From contig NC_063261.1 in NCBI RefSeq assembly GCF_019578655.1, positions 29,119,126 to 29,183,125 on the forward strand: a stretch of 64,000 nt of DNA, written 5' to 3'. The position numbers and the translations under genes are program-made. Origin of the DNA: Ricinus communis. Its lineage: Eukaryota > Streptophyta > Magnoliopsida > Malpighiales > Euphorbiaceae. Positions 47,431-59,400 of this stretch are shown here, one piece after another (within the stretch, counting starts at the first letter, position 1; each line of letters starts with the position of its first letter). The notes beneath the pieces were generated by a model. That model was given only the letters and a program-made list of their open reading frames with translations, made no database searches and was not told the origin of the DNA.

Positions 47431-49682
47431 TGTAATAGCCAGATTTAAAAAAAATATATATATAAATAAAAATAATTATTATTATTATATAATAAATAAA
47501 TAAATAAATTTTCCTTTTTCTTATCCCTACCTTCCCTCTCCTTCTTTTCCTTCCTCCTTTTCCCTCCCCTTTCTCCTTTCTCCCCGTCGACTGCCCTCTC
47601 CCTCTCACCGCCTGCGTGCTGCCCAGCTTACCGCCGCCGTCCAGCAGCGCCTCTCCCCTCCTCCTGCTGCCGCGCGCCGCCTTCCCCTTCTCCCTCCTTT
47701 TCGCGCGACACCGACGAACGACGAAAGAGGCTGCGTCGTCGATTCAGCCTCCTGCCGGCGTCCTTTCGGCAATCTGATGCCGGATTTAGACTCCTCACTC
47801 CCGAAAACCCCCGGAGCAAGTCTCCCTCCCCAGTTTCCTCCACCGGTAGCTTCAGAGGAGCTTCATTGGAGCAGCCCATTTTCGGCCCCGATCCGGTGCC
47901 TTCAGGCGAGTTTCCGGGCAAGACTCTCTTGTTTTCGGATCCCCCCAACTCGAGCTTCACGTAGGCGCTTTCGGATTTAAGTTCCGACACCATTGGTAAG
48001 ACCGGCTTTTGGACCCCGGGGTTTTCCGAACTCGCGAAATATTACAATTTTGACTCAGTATAATTATATTTAAACCCTAAAAATTATGTTATAATTTAAA
48101 AAAAAAAATACTGTGGCTATTAATTATCAGTGATGGATAATTTAAAAATTAATTAGATTTAATTATTGTGATTGTGTTGTGTTGTAGAGTCAGGAAAAGT
48201 AATACAGTTTTAGTGGCTCAGCTCCCGTTAATTAATCGCAAAATATTTGAAGTGTTTTTGGTAGGTTCTGGATTCATTTTACGAGGAGTAAACATCCGTA
48301 ATTAGAGGAGGCTTTGTCGAATTTTCGACAGAATTCTCGAGTCTAAAATAATTTTATGCAGTCTAATCTGGGGTCTAGGCTTAGGAAAAAATTTAAGAAT
48401 GTCTATTAACTGAGCGTTTTCATGAATAGATAATTTGTCCATTCCGCTAGCTCCACTCGAGGCATAGGAGCGGACTGAGGAGCGCGACAGAACTATGAGT
48501 TCAAGTCATATAATCGTTGTACATTGGCAATGTCTAGATTTAATGCGATAATTCATAATTAGTGTTTATGTATGGTTATCATTATCGTTATTTTAAATAA
48601 ATTTCATTTAATTCATAATCATCAAGAATAATATTAATATTATTGTTAGTTGATTTATCTCATTATTTATGATATTTTAAATAATGTTATTTTAATACTA
48701 TTATTATCTCAACAGAACTATTTTTTGCATGCTCACTTTACCGGGATTTCTAAATCTTTATTTTCAGCATGATATTAAACAATTATGTCAGCTTATGATT
48801 ATTTTATTATGATTATTATATTTATGTTATGATTGTGACAATGGGATGAGGCTATAGTAGAATATGCCACTTGATGAGTTACATCAGGACCGCGTTCACA
48901 TCGATAATAATAAAAAACAGGTGACAAGGTTATGTTTGGATTTTGCCCTGGTCGAGTATAACTCTCTAGGCTGTGAAAGCTTGATTGCCGGAGAAAGGTC
49001 CCTAGTCGAGCAATGTTCTCTTGGCGCCGACTTAGTTGGGAATCAAGTGTCCAGGCTAGATGTAAGGACCCTGGTTGAGCTTCGCTTTCTGGGCGCCAGA
49101 CCTATTGGAATGAGAGAGCCGAAAGACTACTAGCATTTTGGGTTAGGATTCTGCTGAGCCACTTGTCCTATAAGTCTTTAAATGTATTTTATTTCTAAAG
49201 TATGGTATGACTTGTAATTGATATATAATGGCATGATATACTGAGTTAATAAATATTATCTTATTGAGGAGACTGCAATAATTACAGAATTATTTAATTT
49301 TAACTCACTCTTGAGACTGACAGTCTCAATTTTATTTTTTAGGTGACAGTTAGAGTTCTTCGACATCCTGCATTTTGACAACCCAACTTCTTTCTTCATT
49401 GGACTTATTATATAATCTATACTTTTATATTTTTAGTTATTTTATATTTTAGACCTTCCGCATTAGTATTTTTGATTTGTTATGATTATTCTGGTCCATA
49501 TTGAACGTGAGATGTTATCAAGGACCAGTTAGATTTTTGTATGGCATGTCAGACATGATTAATATTATATTGTTGTAAATTTTATTGAATTATCGATTAG
49601 TAAGGCTTACTACGAGATTTGGTGGCCTTAAGCCTATCCATTCCCTAGTGTCGGTCACGGGCCCACAGATCAGATCGTGACA
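47431..49682 (+). repeat. 5' LTR of a Ty3-gypsy element
   Basis: It starts TGTAATAGCC and ends GATCGTGACA, followed four bases later by a primer-binding site, 2252 bp. It shares start, end and internal blocks with the solo LTR at 57850-60672 (for example GGTTACATCAGGACCGCGT-like text, the three hairpins near 48954-49087, and CATTCCCTAGTG...GGTCACGGG near the end). A TATA-like A/T run at 47450-47480 precedes a CpG- and C-rich segment (47520-48020), probably the promoter/leader region. No coding function is claimed for the open frames inside. Confidence 0.9.
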
Positions 49683-49686
49683 AAGT

Positions 49687-49698
49687 TGGTATTAGAGC
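49687..49698 (+). other. Primer-binding site of the Ty3-gypsy element
   Basis: TGGTATTAGAGC lies four bases after the LTR end, one base different from the initiator tRNA-Met-type site TGGTATCAGAGC. Confidence 0.85.
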
Positions 49699-49817
49699 CT
49701 AGGTTTAGTTTCCTTCAACTTAGGTTAACTTCACTAACTACTGCGGAATTAGGAAATCGAGTCTATCCTTACGTGTTGCATTGATTCTGGTATCTGCACT
49801 ATACGTTAGAGAGTCCG

Positions 49818-51990
49818 TTGGGTTTGATAGCTTGCTGTTTATTTTCAGCCCTTGCCATACTGAGAACTCGAGCGACTGCAACTGCAGCATCGGCCCAAGA
49901 AGGCCAAGATGAGTTTTATGCTCAGACAGCCCCTCCGGCCCCAGCCCGTGGTACCAGGAGGCGAGGTAGGCTTCGAGCAGCAGCCCAACCAAATCAGGGT
50001 GAGACTCAAGAGGCACACGGTGTTGGTGGAGTCCCAGTGGAGGCATTTATAATCGGTATGACCGGGATGCAGAGAGCCTTAGAATAGTTGTTGGTCTTCC
50101 AGTAGCAGCAGGCTGCCCAAGGTTCAGGAAGCCGCGGTAGTGGGTCCGGTATCAGGAATCCAGACGAGGTTCCAATGTCGGAGTACACTAAATTGAGACC
50201 CGTGGAATTTGATGGGACAGTTGAGGACCCTTTGGACTTCTTGCACGAGGTCGAGAAAAGGGCATTTGACTTGCACTGTTCTGACAGGAGGACCATCGAG
50301 ATGGCCGGGTTTTCTTTGAAAGGGATAGCATCTCAGTGGTTTAGAGACTATATCCGCCCCTTTTGGATGGATTGTAGTGGAGACAGTTTAAAGACAGGTT
50401 TGAAGAGTATTTCATCCCTTTTAGCATGAGGCAGGAGTACATGGAGAGATTTGAAAGGCTGATTAATGGAGACTTGTCAGTTGCCGAATACGCTAGGGAG
50501 TTTATACAGCTGAGTAAGTATACGCCCTATGCTGTAAGGACCGAGGAGCAGAAGAACAGTAAGTATATTTCAGGACTCAGTCTAGAGTTTGTCTCCTTGG
50601 TTTAGTCTAGGAGGAGTAGCTTCCTAGAAGTGATTGACATGACCAGACATATGGAGATGACCCTACGAGGATTTGGCCAGGGGACTGATAATGACAGGAA
50701 AAAGAAGATCATGATTGAGGGTTAGTTCAGTGCGCTACCAGTTGTACCGTACTACGGCAGTGGAGGCTACTCTGAAGGTTCCGACCAGCAAGTCGGGCAA
50801 AGTCTACCATACCCACCGAAAAGGTAGACATAATCGGAAGGGTAGCAGAGGATTCAGACCAGGACAAGGTTTCAGTGGCAATGTGCAGAGTTCAAGCTAC
50901 AACAACTCTAGTTTTGGAGCCAGCACCTGTCAGGTGTGCAGCAGGTCACATCAGGGACCGTGCCTAGCTTCCAGCGGAGCCTGTTTTAAGTGGGGTGAGA
51001 TGGGTCATATGGCTCGAGCATGCCCTCGCTACTTCAGCCAGCCAGCTTTTCCTCAGGGCTCATCTGCCAGTGCGACCTGACCAGCTTTTCTTGCAGCTCT
51101 AGGATATTTTCAAGGTGGATCTCAGTTTGTCGGCCAGCAGGGCCGTGGTTTTGGAGGTAGATCTATGGGAGGCCGATATGGGGGCAGAGTTCAAAGTCAA
51201 GCTTCAGGCTCTCAGCACTTAGGCCGTTGGCAAGCTAGAGTGTTCACCCTCGCTCATCAAGATGCGAGAGCCTCAAACGTTGTGGTGTCAGGTATTATTC
51301 ATGTCTACTATTCTGAAGCTAGAGTTGTATTAGACCCTAGGGCTACCCATTCTTTTGTATCACTTAGTTTTGCTTTAACTGTTAGATTTCAAGTTCTAAT
51401 GTCAGTCACTATGTCGTTAAGTGATGCCTTAGAGACCAACATTGTGTTTCTATCATGTCCAGTGTCAGTTGAGGGTCGAGATTTGGATGCTAACTTAATT
51501 ATGTTAGATGTAATAGATTTTGACGTGATTTTGGGAATGGATTGGTTGGCTATGCATTTTTCCATGTTGGACTACCAGGAGAAACAAGTAGCTTTTCGAA
51601 TCCCTAGAGACTCAGAGTTCTATTTTAAAGGTGAGTAGATACCTACTTCATCGAATCTCGTGTTAGCTATTACAGCTAGGCGGATGCTTCGCCGTGGATG
51701 TTAGGGATATCTGGCTTTAGTCAGGGATACCTCAACAGGAACAGGTAGCGTTGAGGATGTTTAGGTGGTTTGCGAGTTTCCTGATGTATTTCCAAAAGAA
51801 CTAATAGGATTGCTGCCCAATAGAGAGATAGAATTCTGCATCGACGTGGTACCAGATACAACACCTATTTTCTTGCCGCCCTACCGAATGGCACCAGCCG
51901 AGTTAAGAGAATTGATGGAGCAGTCACAGGACCTCCTAGATAAGGATTTTATTAGACCCAGTACGTTTTCATAGGGTGTTCCTCAAGTTT
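49818..51990 (+). pseudogene. Ty3-gypsy gag, protease and start of RT, decayed and 3'-truncated
   Basis: Gag begins near 49818 (ALAILRTRATATAASAQ, an Ala/Pro/Arg-rich leader) with stops at 50085-50087 and shortly after. The Retrotrans_gag domain KLRPVEFDGTVEDPLDFLHE...LKGIASQWFRDY spans 50175-50340 and continues frameshifted to about 50700 (YFIPFSMRQEYMERFERLI). A CCHC knuckle CFKWGEMGHMARACP lies at 50970-51015. Protease is seen as VVLDPRATHSFVSLSFA (about 51325-51370, where the DxGATHSF core has lost its Gly) and VILGMDWLAMHFSMLD (about 51525-51575). RT starts with [12 protein letters not shown] and [17 protein letters not shown] (51765-51930) and breaks off after GVPQV near 51990. The order PR-RT and sequence style fit a chromovirus such as Tekay/del. 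Confidence 0.88.
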
Positions 51991-52767
51991 AGATCATCTA
52001 TTATTAAGCAACTATTTTGTTTAAAGAAATGGACAAATTTAAAAGATAGTCATCTTAGAGTCGACAATGTCCTAGTAGATTAAATTTTCTTTTAGATGTC
52101 TTGTTAAATAGATCAATTTTACATTAAAAATGTCTTTCATGTGCACCACCGTATGTCCAATTCTTATATGATTACACACTGTAAAAAGTCATTTTCTTTT
52201 TCTTTCTCAAACGTGAATTTTATGCATACAAATTAATTTCTTAATTTTTTTATTTTCTAAGAAAATTATCTTTGACCAAAATATTTATACAATACCTTTA
52301 AGGTATCTATCTGTTTTATATACTAACATATCTTTTTCTCACATACTTACATACTATACACATGTGTTCTAGAGGTGAGATTTCTTTAAGTGAAATAAAA
52401 GCAACTCTGCACTTTGTAAAGTTGGTTGCCTATCAAGTTACAGCTTTTTGTGATAGCTTATTGCAGAATTTGCACTTAGAAAATTGTTCCTTTTCAAAGA
52501 CTTATATTTTCAACTGTTAAGATTTCTGAAATAAAAGTTTTAAATCTTATCTCACAACAGTTAGTTTTTATTGCTTATAAATACTAACTTCACTTTACTA
52601 AATCAATAAGGAAAGAACAATATTTAAATTCGAGACTATTAAGATTGAAAAGTACTTATTACATCTCATCATCTTCTACTTCCATTCTTGCATAGTTCAT
52701 ATTTACTGCTATCCAAAATATATTTTTTTGTCATATATGATCTATATAGGAGTTTTGTAATTTTTAT
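51991..52767. other. AT-rich DNA, no gene seen
   Basis: Follows the truncation point of the gypsy element. No open frame or repeat structure recognised. Confidence 0.5.
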
Positions 52768-52768
52768 T

Positions 52769-53290
52769 TGGAAATAAGTATAAAAATTACCTTGTAGTTT
52801 TACCATTTGACAACTTGAAATTATGTGATTTCTTTCAAACAAAAAGAGATATGCGATTAAAAATTATGACAAAAAAGTAATTCACTGTTAAAAGGTATCG
52901 ATTGATAAGGATTTAGCCATCTTCACTTCGATCAATTGTCATTATCATATTTTTCGTGTTTGATAATATGGATTTAGAGCATAATAACTCAAAATGTAAT
53001 TATTTGATTGTTAAATTAATCTCATCGGATCAATGACTTTTGAAAATCGTGATTTAACAGTTAAATAATGGAATTAGAAGTTGTAAAGCTCCAAACTCAT
53101 GTTATCAAACACGAGCAACTTGATAATGATGGTTGATCGGAACGAAAGTTGCTGAATCCTTATAAATTGAGACTTTTAATAATAAAATATATTTTTTGTA
53201 ACCGAATATCTCTCTTTGTCTAAATAACCACATACTCCAAGTTGTGAAATGGTGAAATTATAAGGTAACTTTAATACTTATCCCTTTTGT
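52769..53290. mobile_element. Fold-back MITE with arms of about 250 bp
   Basis: The outer arms pair: GGAAATAAGTATAAAAATTACCTTG from 52769 with the reverse complement of CAAGGTAAC...ACTTATCCC ending near 53285. The inner parts pair too: AAGGATTTAGCC...CGATCAATTGTCATTATCA (about 52908-52950) with the reverse complement of the segment at about 53095-53165, and CGTGTTTGATAATATGG with CATGTTATCAAACACG. Almost the whole element is therefore one long inverted repeat around a short centre near 53030. It has no coding content. Confidence 0.8.
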
Positions 53291-54587
53291 TTTTATTAAT
53301 TTCAAGGTCAAAATCTCTTGTAAGGTCTCCAAGCACATGTGTTAAAGCTTGCTATCTTTGTATGGGTGATACAACCTCCTATTGAAGTATATGAAAGATC
53401 CATTTGCACCTACTAAAGCAGGTGGGATGTCCATAAAAGCCAAATAATTTCTATGGGTCACTCGGAGTGGGCATTACTTAAAGATTGGATAAGGTGTCCA
53501 CTTAACAAAATCTTATAAGGTTTGATCTCTAAACTTTAATAGAGTCAATTAGTGGAGAAACTCTTAAGGTGTGATCCTTAAAGACTAGATGTAGGTCTTA
53601 ATACCAAAGCATGATAAATCATAGTATTCATTCTCTTTGACTCTTGCATTTTATTAGAAATCTAATTTACTCAACACCCTCATCAGCTATCTATTATGAA
53701 GAACATGAAAGAAACTAGTTGAAGACATCTATCTGCTTTAAAATGTGCATAAAATATTTAAGGCGTCTGCTTTCTTTCACTCGTTACATCAAAAAGTTTT
53801 CTTTAGTTGAGCTTTGATTTACAGTAGTTAAAGTCTCTATTGGAATAGTTGGCTTATTTCTACAGGTAAATATCAAAGAGATTTTCAATATAGTTAGGTA
53901 TCTGCGTAGTTTGCTTGAGGCAACTAATAAAACTCTTGTGCAATCTCTCTAAGAGCTATTGAGTTGTCAAATTGCATTATCAATATAATACCAATCTTAA
54001 TATTTTTAACTGGTCACATCGCTTGATTTAAATCTTGAGAGTTTTGTTTGAAATAATATAGACAACCAGCTCGAAAATTTAAGAACTCCAATTCACCCCT
54101 TATAGACATCTATTCCGTACTTTCATATTTGATTTTAAGTTTGGGCTTAAGATTTAGACTTATTTATTTTAAAAATAATTACACATATAAATAAATAAAT
54201 AAACTTTTATAATCAGTTCTAGTTTCAGTTTTGCAGTTTAAGAAAATACATGATGGTTCCATATTTTGTGAAGAACTAATGAGATCCAAAACCGCATATG
54301 GTCTAGTTTGGAAAAGTCAAAAATCAATGAAATTTTTTGTTCCGAATAATGTCGGTTCAGTTTTTTTACTATGATTCATAATCTCTGAGTCCCACGCTCA
54401 ACCCTAGTTACAAGTGCTATTAGTGGTTGAGATTGCTCTATTCTTCAATTCATTGATTGCTTTTCTAATTTGGAAAAAAAGAGAATAAATATATTATGTG
54501 GTTGAAGAAGAAGAATTAACGTAAGTGATAACCTAATAATTTAGGAATAATGGCCCCCTACCTTTTCTTTTGAGGTACTCAAATTAA
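53291..54587. other. Non-coding, possibly part of a decayed LTR
   Basis: No gene. AACTCCAATTCACCCCTTATAGACATCTATTCC near 54083-54118 resembles the end region of some plant copia LTRs, but no primer-binding site or partner LTR is visible. Confidence 0.3.
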
Positions 54588-54589
54588 TA

Positions 54590-54632
<43 letters not shown>
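54588..54632. repeat. (AT)n microsatellite
   Basis: A perfect AT dinucleotide run of about 22 units. Confidence 0.93.
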
Positions 54633-54633
<1 letters not shown>

Positions 54634-54739
54634 ATTTGAATAATTTATGGTTGGCTTGTTTGTACCAAAAAAATAAAGTAGGAATAATCCATATCTAGCC
54701 CCCTACCTTTTTTTCGGATGAAGTTCTTTATCTTTAGGA

Positions 54740-55197
54740 CATATTGTTACTGCTATAGCAATTCATTTTAAGGTTGATCTACAAGAGGTTGCGGCTATGC
54801 ATTCTATCCTTTTTACATACTTCACCAAAAATATCTTTATGCAAGGTGAAGTTATTTATCCTAACTTTTCTTTGAGAGATGCTAGAAGCAGGTCGGTTTG
54901 GACCCAAGGAAAAGGTGATGACAGTGATGATGAAGAGGAGGAAGGAGAAGGAGTGCAAGATGAGGGAGGACAACCAAGTGTTGCTCAAGTGGGTGCATTA
55001 GACCATAATCAACCACACATGCTCTATTCCACCAACTACTTGATGGTCAAAATTTCTTAAGAGGCCAAATTCAGCATCTTGATGATAGACAATCAAGAAC
55101 GGAAAGGGAGATAAGAAGATTGACTTATAAGTTTGATAGTTTCATGGAACATCAAGAGTTCTTTGTTGATTCTCCACCACCATCTCCCTACGGATGA
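54740..55197 (+). pseudogene. C-terminal part of an Athila/Tat-type accessory ORF, frameshifted
   Basis: 54797-55060 reads FTYFTKNIFMQGEVIYPNFS, then an acidic linker (DDSDDEEEEGEG). A frameshift near 55040 leads into GQNFLRGQIQHLDDRQSRTE and a C-terminus FMEHQEFFVDSPPPSPYG with a stop at 55195-55197. This looks like the C-terminal part of the non-pol ORF that Athila/Tat elements carry. Its 5' part and the rest of the element upstream are missing. Confidence 0.5.
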
Positions 55198-56475
55198 GTG
55201 AGGTATGCTTTCTTACTTTATGATCTTTCATAATTCTATTCTAAATTGCTCAATGATATGGCTACATTGAGGGCAATGTAGAATTTAAGTGTGGAAGAGG
55301 TCTCATGCATAATCATGTTAGGAATTACATTTTAGATTGTTACACTTTAAAATTGCATTTTAAATTTCATATATAATGTATATTAGTTAGTTATATGGTA
55401 TGTTGAGTTGTTGGTTTGGTTTAAGTAGTATTTGAAAAAAAACTGATTATTGGTTTAGTTTTAGGTTAGTAATCTACATGAGTTTTTATAAATACACAAT
55501 TTTAAATGGCATTATGAAATTTTCTAACTTTGTTGACTTAGTACTACTTTAGTTTATTTTGATCTTGACTTTTTAGAGCCAATTAAAAATGGATAAATGA
55601 ATTATTTTTCTTGCCTAAATTGAAAAATAAATTAAATGGAATAAATCACAATAAAATCTAAAAGAAATATATTATTAGTAGAACACATTTGAGTGAGTAT
55701 GTATAGACTCTTTTAACTTGATAATTCTTTGCTATGTTTTAAGATTTGGAATGTTGATTTGGACTTAATTTTTGTACGTTAATCACTTAACTTTTGATGC
55801 AAGGTTAGTAGCCTATTCATTCAAGAAAACTATAGCCATAATACAAAAATGTTAGTGAATCAATAAAGGATGAGGAAAAAAAGAAAGAAAAGAAAAGCCT
55901 TTTATCATACATGGGTCGAGTAAGTCGTGGGTTAGGTGGTATGCTCCCTCCTAACACTCGATTCGAAAGGTTAATTGTATGATAAATGGGGTGGATCGAG
56001 TAAGTCATGGGTTAGGTGGTATGCTCCCTCCTAGCACTCGATTCGAAATATTTTACCCAAAGCGAATGAAAAAAAAATGATGAAATGAAATGTCGAATGG
56101 TCTAACTAATTAATGATGTGTGCTTCATTTTGTCCATTATTTGTTTAGGCTGCTTCCTTAATTCATGAGTTATGTGATTAATAGGCTTTTGATATTTGTT
56201 ATTTGTTTCCTTTTTCATAACTTAGAATTTGAAAGTTTCATTGTCTACACTACATTACTCTTAAATTTTAATATTTATTAGTAGTTTATAATATATAAAT
56301 GCAAGGCTTGAGGAGTAACGTATTTACCCATTTTTCTTTGTTTCTTAGAGTTAAGTCTTAATAACCTTTATTAGTCCTTTGTCAATAATTTGGAAAAATG
56401 GATTCTTGCTATGTATTGTGTACCTTTCTAGCACTTGTTTTGCTTGAGGGCAAGCAAAAGCTGTGTGGGGGAGTT
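55198..56475 (+). other. Non-coding 3' internal region and polypurine tract of the second Athila/Tat-type element
   Basis: Contains ACATTGAGGGCAATGTAGAATTTAAGTGTGGAAGAGG (about 55263-55300) and GCTTGAGGGCAAGCAAAAGCTGTGTGGGGGAG (about 56441-56473), the same two landmarks seen in the first element at about 3223 and 4561. The latter is the polypurine tract just before the LTR at 56476. Confidence 0.6.
55913..56049. repeat. Two direct copies of a 57-bp unit, 80 bp apart
   Basis: GGGTCGAGTAAGTCGTGGG...CTCGATTCGAAA at 55913 recurs as GGATCGAGTAAGTCATGGG...CTCGATTCGAAA at 55993 with three to four differences. It lies in the non-coding 3' region of the second Athila/Tat-type element. Confidence 0.85.
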
Positions 56476-59400
56476 TGATGTATCCATAATTACACTATAT
56501 TTTAATAGTATTTTAATTAGTATTGGCGTTTAATTTAGTCCAATTAGTTCTACATTTGGTTAATTTTATGATATATTTGTTATATTCACATATCCCCTTG
56601 ACTTTATGTCTTGAGGGTTGTTTTTAGTGTTTTTATGAAGTGTCTAGGCTTATAAATGAAGAAAAAAATGAAATTCGGAAGTTTAGAAGACAAAACAAGG
56701 CAATATCGGGCAAGTTTGGGTTGTCCTAGGCCGGGACAAGGGTGCTCCAGCTGGGAGAAAAACATTATATCCCGTGTGGAGGCTGTTGAGCCCGGGCCAC
56801 GACATGTCTCCTTGAAGAGGCGGATTCGACAGTTTTGACATGGTTCGGTAAAACAGGCATAAATTCCTAGTTTTAAGTCCAAATGTGGTGATTCAAGTGG
56901 CATTGGAAAGATAAGATATAAAGCTACAATTTTCATGTCTCTAGAGCATTTCCTAATTCAGACTCTATCTATGCCTAAACTGGGTTGGAATTTGCTGCTG
57001 AATAGTTGTGACCCTCTGTGAACGTCTTTTAGTAGAATGGTTGTAGATTCTTCATTTCTTATCGAAAGAGGGTGATTCAAAAGGTTATGTCTTCTATATT
57101 CAAAGGGCTACAACTCTCTTACGACTTATTTCTCCAGAAGATGCAAGTTTCAAGACGTTATGACCCTTGGAAGTAACTACCAATGCTGGAAATTACATTT
57201 TAGAATAGTTTTGACCCTTTGTAACGAGGCATGATGCCTAATCCGAATCTCTATCTATAAATAGGCCTTGTAACTTCATTTGTAGACATCATAGATATTA
57301 TCTTGGATATTCTATTTCAATATTTATCATATTTAATCAAATACTTCTTCTACTACAACCTTCCAAGTTTTAGTTTTATCTTCAAGATTATCAAGTCTAA
57401 GGAGAAGAACAAGAATTCTTCAAGTACTTCCTAAGGAGCCATTAAGTTAATTCATCATTCTATCTTCTTCACTCCTTCTTCACTCCTGGGATTGCTTGAG
57501 TGTTTTCTTGTTTCATCCGTGTGCTTAATCCACATGATTAGTGACTTGCTTTCTTTGCATTTAGTTTTTATATGTTCATTGGTTTATTTATTGATTGCAT
57601 GTATAGTTTTAATAGCATTTTCATAAGTTGATTTCTCTTATGTGCTTAAATAGATTGGTATAAGTATGACATATTATTGAAATCATAGACAACATCTTTA
57701 TTCATAATCTCACTATACTTAGGTATGATATATTACTGAAAGGTCTATATATGATTTATCTGCAATACCACTGTGCTTATGTTTTATCGCCTGTCTAAAT
57801 TACAGCTTACGATAAGAGTACGATTTTGTAGTGGAAGAGTAAGGGATTTTGTAATACCCGGAATTTTTATATATTTAATAATGAGTTTTTATTTAACTTA
57901 ATTTTAGCTTCATTTTTATTTGGTTTAATTTGAAATAATTTAATGTAAATTTTAATATTAGTCAATTAAATGAATTATTTTTCTATACCCAATTAGTTTG
58001 AAATTTTAAGAATTAATTAAATAAATTATTTGAAGAGTGGATTATATTTTTTGTTATTCTAATTTTTCCCAATGTATATGTATATGTATAAATAAAATTA
58101 TATATATTGAAAAATTTTGGAAGAAATTGTAAAGGATGTTTTTATAAAAGAATTTTGGGGAAATTGGTATTTTAATTAACTAGTGGTATTAAAATTTAAG
58201 TTGGAAAATAATTAGTAAATTGGTTATTTAATTTAATTGTGTATTAGGACTAAATTGAAAATTTATTTTGGAATAAGGATTAAAAGTATAATTTTATTTT
58301 TATGGGGTTCTAATGGAAATTTGTGAGTTTGGTATTTTCGTAAATATTTATGTCGGCCAGGGGTATTTATGTAATTATATATTTTCAATAATTCTGATTT
58401 GACCCAAATTAATTAGCTAGGGGCTTAATTGAAAGGCTAAAGAAAAGTTTAGGGGTTAAATTGGAATTCTGCAAGATGAAATTGTAAGTAATTAAGAAAG
58501 TTGAGGGACCAAATTGTAATAAGGAAAAGTTCAAGGGTCAATTGTCGATATAGAAGAAAGGAAAGAAGAGAGTGTCGGGGAGAGAGAAGAAGTCGGGGGG
58601 AAGAAGAGGGAGGCTGTCGGCCCCGGCCAGCGATGGAGATGGTGGCGAAGCCGTCGGCAGTGGCGAATCGCGCGAGGAGAGGCAGCTGCATCCGAGCATC
58701 GTTCCGACCGTTTCCGGCGGCCTTTCCGATCGATCTCGGTGGCGATCGGCTCCCCTTGGAGAGAGCTTCCTTTTGGTGGTGGCGGCGTCAGTTTTGGTGG
58801 CCGGAGGAGGGAGTTCCGGCGAAATAGAGGCAGCCGAGGTTTCTAGGCATTTCCGGCGAGCTCCAGCGAGCTTTGGACGATCAGAGGGCATATCCCGACT
58901 CTCCTCAGCTCAAGCTTTGCGATGGCACCGGTTTCGTGGCGATTGGACTTCGTTTGCGAATCGACGGCCGAGATCGTTCGCAAATCTCTCCGGATGATCG
59001 GGGGTCAGATCAGAAATTCGAAGTGGAGATCGTCATCAGCGTGTCGCTTCGAGTCCGATGGTGAGTTCAGACCGTCGATCGAACTCCGGCGGCTAGAGGC
59101 GAGTCGACCGAGCGACCGAGCGTCTCGATAATTTCCTCTGGCCCGTTAATTTTGGAATTTTTTGATTTAATTTGTGTGTCTATTGAATTGTGTTATGTAT
59201 TAGATGATATTTGTGAGTCAAAAATAATTGTCTGTCAGTTGCCTGCCTCGTGTTTTGTGCTGTGTAGCGGAGTTGGGAAAATAATGAAGTTTGGGGACTC
59301 GACTCCCGTTGTTTGGATTGTTGGATATTTGAAGTGCTTTTCTGGCTGGTCCTGGACCCATTTTACGGGGGGTAAATGTCCGTGTTGTAGGGGAGGTTCT

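Noticed and set aside
47628..47993. 121-codon minus-strand frame as a gene
   Set aside because: It sits in the C-rich segment of the 5' LTR, opposite to the element's direction, with low-complexity Arg/Gly content.
48864..49133. 89-codon frame with internal repeats (LVEYNSLG/LVEQCSLG/LVELRFLG) as a repeat protein
   Set aside because: It is inside the LTR and the repetition follows the DNA hairpin module; the equivalent frame is not preserved in the solo LTR.
58501..58997. Open frames of 108-141 codons on the plus strand and 117 on the minus strand as genes
   Set aside because: They lie in the GC-rich part of a proven solo LTR, overlap each other on both strands and have no domain; long frames are expected from the composition.
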